Positions 30,827 through 38,600 of a stretch of DNA of 64,000 bases are shown here, piece after piece. Both the position numbers and the translations under genes were made by a program. Below the pieces are notes generated by a model. The model was given only the letters and a program-made list of their open reading frames with translations, did no database searches and was not told where the DNA came from. This stretch comes from Streptomyces sp. HmicA12 (GTDB lineage: Bacteria > Actinomycetota > Actinomycetes > Streptomycetales > Streptomycetaceae): positions 1 through 64,000 of the forward strand of contig NZ_KB891852.1 in the NCBI RefSeq assembly GCF_000373565.1. Direction: 5' to 3'. Positions within the stretch are counted from its first letter, which is position 1. Every line of letters starts with the position of its first letter.

Positions 30827-32479
30827 GTGGCTGGACTCATCGCACCACAACGCACCCGAAAGAGCCGGAAGCCCACCGGCCTGCCGAACCCGCCCCTCGT
30901 CCTGATCACCGGTCAAGAGAAGGTCGGCAAGAGCTACGAAGCCGCCAAGGGCAGCGGCTCCGACCTGATCGGCAAGACGTACTGGATCGAAGTCGGCGGA
31001 AACGAGGGCACCGCCGACTACTACGGGCGTGTGCCCGGCGCCGACTACGAGATCGTCGAGCACGACGGCTCGTACCAAGACATCCTCGACGCGATCCGCT
31101 GGGTCAACGCCCAGCCCCGCATCGACGGCAAGCCCAACATGCTCGTCATGGACTCCGTGACGTCCGTGTGGGACATGCTCAGCGACGAAGTCGCCATGTT
31201 CGCCCGCAACCGCGCCGTCATCAAGGCGAACCGCAACCGCAGCCGGGTGCCGGCAGCCGACGAACCGGTCGTCGTCGACCCCGACCTGTGGAACCGCGCC
31301 AAGGACAGGTGGGGCAAGGTCATGTGGCTGCTGCGCCGCCACCAGGGCCCGGTTCTGCTGCTGGCCCGCACCGAGGTGGTCACCGCGTTCGAGAACGACA
31401 AGCCGACGCGGAACACCACGCGCAAGGTGAAGGCGGAGCGCAACCTGCCCGCGGCCGTCGACGCGATCCTCGACCTCCACGGACTCGGCGAAGCCTGGCT
31501 CACCGGGGTGCGCAGCCTCCACATGGACCTCCAGCCCGGCGAGACCCGCCGGTTCAAAGACTTCTCCGTGGACGCGCTGCTGCGCCGCATGGGCTTGCAG
31601 GACGCCGTGGAGTCCCGCGCCATGTACGAGACGCGGCCCGACGCCACGCTGCAGGAGCCCGACCAACCGGCCGAGCCCGCCGAGCCCACCGCCCCCGGCC
31701 TGAGCGAGCAGAAGGCGACACACCTGATCGCCGAAGCGCTCAAGCACCCCAACGACCCCGAGCAGGCCCTGCGCGAGGTGCGCGAGGAGCACGGCCGACG
31801 CACCCTCAAGGCCGTGCGCACCCAGTCGAAGTGGGGGGTGATGAGCGCCGACGCCCTGATCACCCGGACCCTCGACTACCTCGCGAAGAAGGTCGCGGAG
31901 GCCGAAGCGAGGGAGGGCGGCGACGCCGGGACCGGCGAGCTGTCGTCCACCGAGAGCAGTGCAGGGCAGCCCGAGGGCGGGCAGGAGACGCCGGACACGC
32001 CCCGCGTGGAGGCGCCCGCCACCGCCGAGACACCCCAGGCCGATCCCGAGCCGCCGGTCGACGAGGGGGCACCGCCGCCCCCGGACCCGCAGGCCGAGGC
32101 GACCGAGCCCGAGCCGCGGCCCGAGGACGTCAGCGAGGCCGAGCAGCCGCAGGACCTGCCCCGGCCCCGGCCCGCCCAAGCCAACAAGCTCAACAGGGTG
32201 ATGGCGGTGCTGCTGACCGAGTCGGAGATCCAGTCCCGCATCCTCGGCGTGACGATGCAGGAGTTCCTGGAGCCGGTCTCCGGACCGGAGGAGGGGACAC
32301 CGCCGCCGATGACGAAGCTGCGCTCGCACGTCCTGGAGCACCGGCCCATGGTGATCGGTCTGCTGGAGGATCGCGGCGAGCGGGACATCGCCAACGCGTA
32401 CCGGCTCGCGGGCAAGCCGGAGCTGAAGATCGCCGACATGTTCTCGACGCTCTACAACGACCTGACGACCGTCGGGTGA
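30827..32479 (+). CDS. Sak4-like RecA-fold recombination ATPase with long tail
   Basis: 550 aa from a GTG. The N-terminal ~240 residues form a RecA-like AAA domain: Walker A LITGQEKVGKSYEA, Walker B MLVMDSVTSVWDM, and LLLARTEVV. Phage Sak4-type single-strand-annealing ATPases have this compact core. It is followed by a helical domain (about 285-345), a Pro/Glu-rich acidic linker (about 365-445), and a conserved-looking C-terminal helix bundle (about 450-545). It should act with phage SSB in recombination or replication. It is the last early gene; the GGCGCGCC array begins 17 bases after its stop codon. Confidence 0.78.
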   Translation: MAGLIAPQRTRKSRKPTGLPNPPLVLITGQEKVGKSYEAAKGSGSDLIGKTYWIEVGGNEGTADYYGRVPGADYEIVEHDGSYQDILDAIRWVNAQPRIDGKPNMLVMDSVTSVWDMLSDEVAMFARNRAVIKANRNRSRVPAADEPVVVDPDLWNRAKDRWGKVMWLLRRHQGPVLLLARTEVVTAFENDKPTRNTTRKVKAERNLPAAVDAILDLHGLGEAWLTGVRSLHMDLQPGETRRFKDFSVDALLRRMGLQDAVESRAMYETRPDATLQEPDQPAEPAEPTAPGLSEQKATHLIAEALKHPNDPEQALREVREEHGRRTLKAVRTQSKWGVMSADALITRTLDYLAKKVAEAEAREGGDAGTGELSSTESSAGQPEGGQETPDTPRVEAPATAETPQADPEPPVDEGAPPPPDPQAEATEPEPRPEDVSEAEQPQDLPRPRPAQANKLNRVMAVLLTESEIQSRILGVTMQEFLEPVSGPEEGTPPPMTKLRSHVLEHRPMVIGLLEDRGERDIANAYRLAGKPELKIADMFSTLYNDLTTVG

Positions 32480-32566
32480 GGTGACGTGATGTGACGCGCG
32501 CCCGGCGCGCCTGAACCGATCCACGGGGGCAGGAGAGGCGCGCCCCACATCACGTCACGTCACCTC
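32478..32566. repeat. Large inverted repeat at the left edge of the array
   Basis: GAGGTGACGTGATGTG (32478-32493) pairs with CACATCACGTCACGTCACCTC (32546-32566), where the right arm has an extra CGTCA. The enclosed ~52 bp contain the first three array motifs. It overlaps the stop codon of the Sak4-like gene and may act as a terminator or mark the array boundary. Confidence 0.75.
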
Positions 32567-33254
32567 GTCGAAGCGCGCGCCTGGACGCTCCAGCCGCCGT
32601 CTGGGCGCGCGCTTCGCCGTACGTAGTGGCGCGCGCCTGCCCACCGATGGCGCGCCCTGATCATCAGGCGCGCCACCGGGGAGCGCGCCAACCGCTACCG
32701 GCCGAGCGCGCCCGCGCCACGGCGCGCCCTCCCCGATAGCGCGCCACCGTACGGCGCGCTCCGCGCAGGCGCGCCCGGCTGGCAGGCCCGCCTTCCTCTG
32801 GGCGCGCCTACGTCGGTGGCGCGCCCGGCCGCACCGCGCGCCCACGCCATGAAGGCGCGCCATCGGCCGGGCGCGCCCGCGCCACGGCGCGCCCTCCCCG
32901 ACGGCGCGCTCACGCTCGCGGCGCGCCACACCGTCAGGCGCGCCACCCTCTGACCTGCGCAATCGTCAGGCGCGCCACTCGTCGGCGCGCCTGCAGCCCG
33001 GCCGCGCGCCACCTGAAGCGCGCCCAACGAAGCGCGCCGACGAGGAGCGCGCCCCGGCAAGCGCGCCACCCAGGGCATGCCCTGAGCAAGGCGCACCGAC
33101 GTGGCGCGCCCTGGTGGCGCGGGCGCGCCCGGGCATGAAGAAGGGCGCGCCCGTCGCGGGCGCGCCCTGGGAAGGCTGGTTGCGGCGTCAGCTCGCCGGG
33201 CGCGCCTGGGCGCGGCGCGCCTGCCGCTTCTGCCGGCGGACCTCCTCGCGCGCC
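32496..33254. repeat. GGCGCGCC/GCGCGCC motif array (about 37 copies)
   Basis: Exact GCGCGCC or its complement starts at 32496, 32504, 32537, 32575, 32604, 32628, 32649, 32667, 32683, 32706, 32721, 32739, 32753, 32768, 32801, 32818, 32836, 32854, 32870, 32886, 32903, 32920, 32937, 32969, 32984, 33004, 33018, 33032, 33047, 33061, 33103, 33122, 33144, 33159, 33199, 33214 and 33248; GGCGCACC at 33090 is a degenerate copy. Twenty-one are the full palindrome GGCGCGCC. In the core 32628-33067 the spacing is mostly 14-18 bp, with two gaps of 32-33 bp (one unit missing). The sequence between motifs is not repeated. No reading frame in 32480-33187 looks real; all frames are open simply because the motif lacks stops. 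It lies between early replication/recombination genes and the end of the late operon, as an origin, partition or packaging locus might. Confidence 0.93.
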
Positions 33255-34012
33255 TCGGCCGCGTTCTCGCGCACCGCGTTGCGCAACTGGGAGAACTCCT
33301 CGGGGTACTTCTCGGCGAGCAGGTTCATCGCCTGCAGCCGGTAGTTCGGGGCGGTCGGCATCCGGCCCCAGCGCGCCGTCATGTAGTTCAGCGTGTACTG
33401 CAGGAACCGCAGCTCGGCCTCCAGCCGGGACTGGAGCTGCGAGACGCGCGCCTCGTACGCCTTGCGGGACTCGCCCTCGGTCTGCGGAAGGAATCGACTG
33501 GTGGCGCGCATCATCCGTACGGCCAGCGTTTGGGTGCGCGCCGCGACCTGCGGCGAGCGGAACGCGAGGCCCTGCACGTAGTTGTGCCCGGCACGCACAC
33601 TGGCGCCCGCGGCCTGCTGCACGAACGCCAGCCACTCCTCGGTGAACGCCTCGTTGTCGAGCTGCGCCAGGAACTCGGCCTCGTCGACGGCCAAGTCCTC
33701 GATCGCGGCGACGACCGGTACGCGCGCGGCCTGGAGCTGCTCCCGGAAGGCACTCATGCGGGCCTGATACTCGCGCTTCGATTCGCCGTCCCGGCGGGGC
33801 AGTGCGGTCTTGAGTTCCCGGCCTGCACGGTCAGCGGCCAGGAGCGTGCGTCCCGCCACGTCCGGAGAGCTGAACGCTGCTGCCCGCACCTCGTTGACGC
33901 CGCCGTCCTGGACGTGCGCGATCCACGCCTCGTAGAACGCCTGGTGCGTCATGTCGGTGAGGCGCTTGGCCTCTGCCGTGACCTGCTCGGCAGGCGGCTG
34001 CGCGTCGGCCAT
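33188..34012 (-). CDS. Unknown phage protein with internal duplication
   Basis: 274 aa. Residues ~20-105 and ~120-205 are two copies of one unit: compare HQAFYEAWIAHVQDGGVNEV with NEAFTEEWLAFVQQAAGASV, and ESKREYQARMSAFREQL with ESRKAYEARVSQLQSRL. The C-terminus is basic (AREEVRRQKRQARRAQARP), and its codons contain the last three motifs of the GGCGCGCC array. It is the last gene of the late minus-strand operon, facing the array. Mostly helical, no membrane segment, no family recognised. The basic tail would suit DNA or RNA binding. Confidence 0.7.
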   Translation of the reverse strand: MADAQPPAEQVTAEAKRLTDMTHQAFYEAWIAHVQDGGVNEVRAAAFSSPDVAGRTLLAADRAGRELKTALPRRDGESKREYQARMSAFREQLQAARVPVVAAIEDLAVDEAEFLAQLDNEAFTEEWLAFVQQAAGASVRAGHNYVQGLAFRSPQVAARTQTLAVRMMRATSRFLPQTEGESRKAYEARVSQLQSRLEAELRFLQYTLNYMTARWGRMPTAPNYRLQAMNLLAEKYPEEFSQLRNAVRENAAEAREEVRRQKRQARRAQARPAS

Positions 34013-34334
34013 CCCCGGGTTCCTCCTGGTCTTCGCGGCCCGCTGGTCTCGAGCCGTGCCGCGCGGAGCGGCGACGTGTAAACGGTGGCCGCTTCGCGAC
34101 CGAACTCACCCCGTGTGCTGGGTCATAGCAGGAGCGACCGCTCTCCAGCCCTGGGCGCTCTGCACGCGCGCAGTGGTCTCGGACTCTTTGTCACCACCGG
34201 AGTGACCTGGGACGAAAAGGATTAACACCCCATGAGTTCCGGCAGCTGCCCTCAACGCAGTGAGTTCGGCGGCGAAACGGCCACCGCTGCGGATGATACC
34301 CGCCGGCCCGCGGCGGGCCTCCGCCCTGGTGCGG
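34013..34334. other. 322-bp gap without a confident gene
   Basis: Contains a less GC-rich stretch (GACGAAAAGGATTAACACCCC near 34212, split GACGAAAAGGATT plus AACACCCC) and a hairpin CCCGCCGGCCCGCGGCGGG near 34301. A 90-codon minus-strand frame (34106-34378) and a 45-codon plus-strand frame (34232-34371) are open, but both overlap the holin gene and lack family features. I see no promoter I would defend. Confidence 0.4.
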
Positions 34335-34658
34335 CTACTCGGCCGGTTCCTGGCTGTTCCGGCTGGTAAGCGACTCAATGACCGGGGCGATCGTCGTCGG
34401 CTTCCAGATCAGGTCGTACGTGGACTGCGCGGCGGCGATCACCGCGAGGATCGTGGTGCACGCCTGCGGGCCGTCCTGGAGCTGCTGCCAGCCCCCGGCG
34501 ACCAGGACGGTCCCGACGCCCGCGATGAGGGCGAGCGCGACCGCGACGGCCTTCTTCACCTCGGCCGACCAGGCGGGCCGCTGCACGATCGCGGTGAGCA
34601 TCGGGAGGAAGGCGCCGACCTGGGCGCCGATGGTGATGGAGTCGAGCGTGTCCGACAA
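34335..34658 (-). CDS. Holin-like small membrane protein
   Basis: 107 aa. Two hydrophobic segments (about 36-55, VAVALALIAGVGTVLVAGGW, and a weaker one about 66-80, ACTTILAVIAAAQSTY) with a short hydrophilic N-terminus and charged C-terminus fit a class II phage holin. It is preceded by hairpin CCCTTCCG/CGGAAGGG (34669-34692) and a copy of the late start motif (34713-34722). It would release or activate the endolysin, whose gene is about 10 kb away. Confidence 0.7.
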   Translation of the reverse strand: MSDTLDSITIGAQVGAFLPMLTAIVQRPAWSAEVKKAVAVALALIAGVGTVLVAGGWQQLQDGPQACTTILAVIAAAQSTYDLIWKPTTIAPVIESLTSRNSQEPAE

Positions 34659-34725
34659 GGGAGTGCCCTTCCGTAGGTGATGCGGAAGGGCACGGTCACC
34701 GCTGGGGACTGCTTGCGTCGCCTGC

Positions 34726-35151
34726 TCAGGACCAGTCCGGCCCGGTGATGTCGGAGGCGATCTCGTCCGGCGGCGCGGGCGCGGGCCGGTTCAGGGCGGC
34801 GCGGATCACGTCCTGCAGGTCGTGGATGTACTCGACGGCGGCCGCCTTCCAGCGCCGCCACTTGCGCTGTTCCTCGCGCAGCTCCTCGACGCTGCGCTCC
34901 AGCGTCTCGTACTTCGCCTCCAGCGTGGTCATCCGCTCCAACGTCTGCTGAGTGGAGGCGCGTTGCTGCTCCAGGAGGCTGGTGAACCCGTCGGTCAGGT
35001 TCTTCACGGCCGTGGCTTCGCTGTTCTTCTTGCCCTGCCGGTACACGAGCCAGGCGCCGCCGAGTGCGCCGAGCATCCCGAAGAGGGGAGCAAGTACGGG
35101 TGCCAGCGAGACGAGCCCATCCACTGGCGCTCCCTCATATCGGTTGGTCAT
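34726..35151 (-). CDS. Membrane-anchored coiled-coil protein (second lysis-type protein)
   Basis: 141 aa from the ATG at 35151. One N-terminal membrane helix (LVSLAPVLAPLFGMLGALGG, about 13-36), then a long coiled coil (about 45-105: TSLLEQQRASTQQTLERM, TLEAKYETLERSVEELREEQ) and a helical end. Topology resembles small phage lysis accessory proteins encoded next to holins. A late start motif (35229-35238) and palindrome ACGACCGCGGTCGT are upstream. Confidence 0.6.
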   Translation of the reverse strand: MTNRYEGAPVDGLVSLAPVLAPLFGMLGALGGAWLVYRQGKKNSEATAVKNLTDGFTSLLEQQRASTQQTLERMTTLEAKYETLERSVEELREEQRKWRRWKAAAVEYIHDLQDVIRAALNRPAPAPPDEIASDITGPDWS

Positions 35152-35228
35152 GGGTGCGCGGGAGCCGGAGCCCCGGGGAAAGGGCTCACGGCTCCCCGCA
35201 AGCGCGAACGGTGCACGACCGCGGTCGT

Positions 35229-35630
35229 TTACGTCGCGCCCTGCCCGTCGCCGGCCGCAGACACCGCAGGAGCGACTCCGGCGACGGTGCTCCAGCCCCG
35301 CCGTATCGCGCCGAGCAGCTGCTCGTCGGTGATCGCGGCCGCCATCTCGGGTCCGGCCGTGCTGCCTGATGTCGCGGCGGCCTGCAGAAGCGGCGGGGTG
35401 ACGACGAGGCCGATTGCCATCTGCGCCGCCTGCGCCTCCGTCGGGGTGAGCGCGGTCTTCGCCAGGTTCCAACGCAGCGGGTAGCCGGGCGTGGTCGGGT
35501 CCTCGGCGAAGACCTCCTGCGCGATGACCGCGATGGCCATGCGGACGCGTGGCAGTAACGTCGGCTCGCAGGCCAGGGTGCAGATCGCGGACAGCGACAG
35601 AGGCAGGACAGTCGTCACAAGGGTCCTCAC
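35229..35630 (-). CDS. Small phage tail-region protein
   Basis: 133 aa from a GTG at 35630 that overlaps the stop of the tail-fibre gene by 4 bp, so translation is probably coupled. It is Ala-rich and mainly helical (AKTALTPTEAQAAQMAIG, MAAAITDEQLLGAIRRGW) without membrane or catalytic motifs. Small proteins in this place after the tail fibre are common in Streptomyces siphophages and may be fibre chaperones; this is inferred from position. Confidence 0.6.
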   Translation of the reverse strand: MRTLVTTVLPLSLSAICTLACEPTLLPRVRMAIAVIAQEVFAEDPTTPGYPLRWNLAKTALTPTEAQAAQMAIGLVVTPPLLQAAATSGSTAGPEMAAAITDEQLLGAIRRGWSTVAGVAPAVSAAGDGQGAT

Positions 35631-38600
35631 TTGGTGTAGGTCACTTTGAGCTTGGGCGGATTGGACTGGCCGACGCCGCGGGCGATGCCGTAGTACGTCG
35701 AGCTACTGCTGTTCGGGTCAAGGGCGATGCCGCGCCACTTGGTGCTGTCGAAGACACTGGTGATGTCGACCCATTTGCCCTCGTTGCGGGCCCACGAGAT
35801 CGTCTTCGACTCGGAGTCGGAGGAGAACGACGACGGACGCGACGTGTGGGAGTGGGCCTTGATGACGGCCTTGCCGCCGGCGTTCGCGTACCAGTGGTCG
35901 AAGTAGATGTAGACCTGCGCCTTCACGATCGTGGCGCCCGCGAGGTCGCTGGCCAGCGACGACGGGAAGCCGATCAGCGCTGCCTGCGTGCCGTTGGTGC
36001 TGGAGTAGTAGCCCTGGATGCACTTGGACCCGTAGTACGAGTTGTACGAGCCGCGGTTGGCGTAGGTGCCGGACCAGGAAGCCGTGTACGTCTTCTCGTA
36101 CTGCTTCACGATCGGGTCGCTCGTGCCGCCGCCGTTGTTGTAGCCGCCGGTCTCCGGGATGTACGGGCCGATGTCCTCGACGTAGAAGACGCCGTGGTTG
36201 TCGGCGCCCCCGTACAGCTCGCAGCTCTGCCCGGACGGGGCCAGGGCGTTCTCGAAGCTGATCAGGAATCGGTGATCGCCTGCGCCGAGGGACGGCCCGG
36301 AGGCAATGTGCTCCAGGCCCGCGGTGAAGCTGTTGCCGAGCGCCTGGTGATGCACGGCGACATAGATCTGAGGGGAGTTGATCGTCGGTGCACCAGTGCC
36401 GCCGTCGCGCAGCCGCAGTCGCAACTCCCCGCCATCCGAGGAGGGGTTGGCGCGGGCGGTGAACACGAATCGGTACATGCGGCTCGTGTCGATCGTGGCG
36501 CCCAGTTCCACGAATCCCATCTCGGTTCCGGTCGTGGTGCGGGTGCTGATCTGGTAGTCGATGGCCTGGATGCCGCGCGGGAACTGGGCGAGGACGTCGG
36601 CGAGGTCGCTGCCGCCGATGGAGACGGTGTCTGCGACGGCCAGGCGCTGGAATCCGGCGCCGCCGTCCTGGTCGATAGTGGCGACCGGCGTGCCGTCCGT
36701 CGACAAGGTCAGGTAGTTGGGGCGGCCGGTGACCAGGGCGACCGCCTCGTCCCCGCTGTCGTCGAACAGCTGCAGACCCTGTGGGGAGACTTCGGCACGC
36801 GCCCCGGCGATTGCGCCGGAGGCCATGACGACGCGGCACGAGACGTTGTCGAATGCGATCGTGCCGGTTGTTGCCTGGAAGGCGGAGATCCACACCTGCA
36901 TCTGCGTCGTGCCGGTCGGCGCGGGGGTGGTGGGGACGGTGCTGACGGTGGTCCACGTGCCCTTCACCGCGGGAGTGATGTTGAGGGTGCTCCAGCCCAG
37001 CGCCGTGTTGGAGCTGTTCAGCCACGTCGCGTACATCCGGATGCTTTCGCCAGCCCAGTCGGCTGAGGCGAGGTAGTCCATGGACAGCCACACCTTCTGG
37101 CCCGGCATGCCCGCCAGGGCGGCGAGCTGCAGGGCCTGCGTGGTGGCGGCCGCCGCCGTGCACACGGTCTGCACTGCCCGCGGTGTGCCGTTCCCGGCAA
37201 CGATCGACCACGTTGAGCGGGACGCGACCCGCTGGTCGGACAGGGCACCCTCGAAACTGGGGTCGGCGATCACGTTGCCGTCGGTGCCCAGCGCGAGCCG
37301 GTCGGCCGTGAGGGAGCCGACCTTGATGTGGGTGGCGTCGATCGACCCGGCGAGGATCTTCGTCGCCGTCACCGAGTTCGCGGCCAACTGCGCGGCTGTG
37401 ACGGACAGCGCGGCGAGCTTGTCCGTCGTGATCGCGAGCGATGCGATCTTCTCGGCCGTGACGCTCAAGGCGACCAGCTTGTCCGTGGTGACCGAGCCAG
37501 CCAGGATCTTCGGCGCGGTGATGGCGCCGTCGGCGATGTTGATGGTCTGTACGGCGCCGGTCTCCAGGACCTCGACCGTGATCATGTCGATCTCGGCCGT
37601 GCCCGTGCCTGTCTGGTAGTTCGCGTAGAACAGGGGGGTGATGTAGCGGGCGTTTGCGTGCAGCGCGCCGGGAGCGGTCGGAGACGGGCAGGCCGCGGTG
37701 GTGCCCTTGGCTCCGGCCGCGGCATAGCCCCTGAGGTAGCCGGTGTACCGCTGCCATCCGGCTCCGGCGGTGAGGGGCTGCTGCGCGGCTGCGACGTAGT
37801 GCTGTGAGCTCCCGGCCGCGTTGCCGTCGATGTTGACGAGCGTCGCCCCGTCTGCGGCAATGCCCGCGACACCGCAGTAGAACCGCTGCTGTGCGGTGTC
37901 CGTGCTTGCGACGGTCTGCCGCACCGTGACGCTGATCCGGTAGAGGACGTTCGGGTCGAACGGGATCAGGATGTCCGGCCGCCAGACGCTGTTGACGGCG
38001 CCGACCGCGCGCATCACGTAGCCGCCGGACTGCGCATCCGGCACGGTCACCGACGTCAGGTTGGACACTGCGCTCGTGGTCGTGGTGCTCGAACCGGCGG
38101 AGCGCCACTTCGAGGCTTCGGCGCCGGCGTCGTAGAGCTTCTGCACGACGCTCGCCGCGGTGGTCACCGACAGCTGGCTGGTCGTGATCGATCCGGCGAC
38201 TACCCGGTCGCCGTTGAGGGTGCCGACCGCGATCCGGTCTCCCTGAATCGAGTTGGCGATCATCTTCGGCGTGGTGATCGCGCCGTCCGCGATCTGTACG
38301 CCACCGACCACGGGGCGGCACGCCGCGTTGTCGAACCACGTGGCACCCGCGGTGACGAGACCGGTCTCGATGCGGACGCGGGCCCGGGTGGCGGTCGCTG
38401 GGGCGGTGTAGGTCGCGGCCAGTCGCGCCCACGCTCCCTTGGACGGTGTCGTCGTCCGGGAGCTGCCCTTGTCGGTGGCGAGGGTGGTGCCGCCCTCGGT
38501 CTCCCACCGGACGTGGACGTTGACCTCGGAGCCCGCCCAGTCGGCGGAGGCGTAGTAGTCGGCCGCGATGTACAGCTGGTCGCCTGCGGTGACGGGCAGA

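Noticed and set aside
32496..33254. CRISPR array
   Set aside because: Repeat is 7-8 bp with ~8-10 bp between copies; no CRISPR-sized repeats or spacers and no cas genes nearby.
32555..33635. Three long minus-strand open frames across the motif array (32555-32962, 32695-33096, 32934-33635)
   Set aside because: They overlap each other in different frames, encode Arg/Ala/Gly-rich nonsense driven by the motif, and have no ribosome sites; the array lacks stop codons because of its composition.
34106..34378. 90-codon minus-strand frame in the gap before the holin
   Set aside because: Overlaps the holin gene, has no ribosome site and no recognisable domain.
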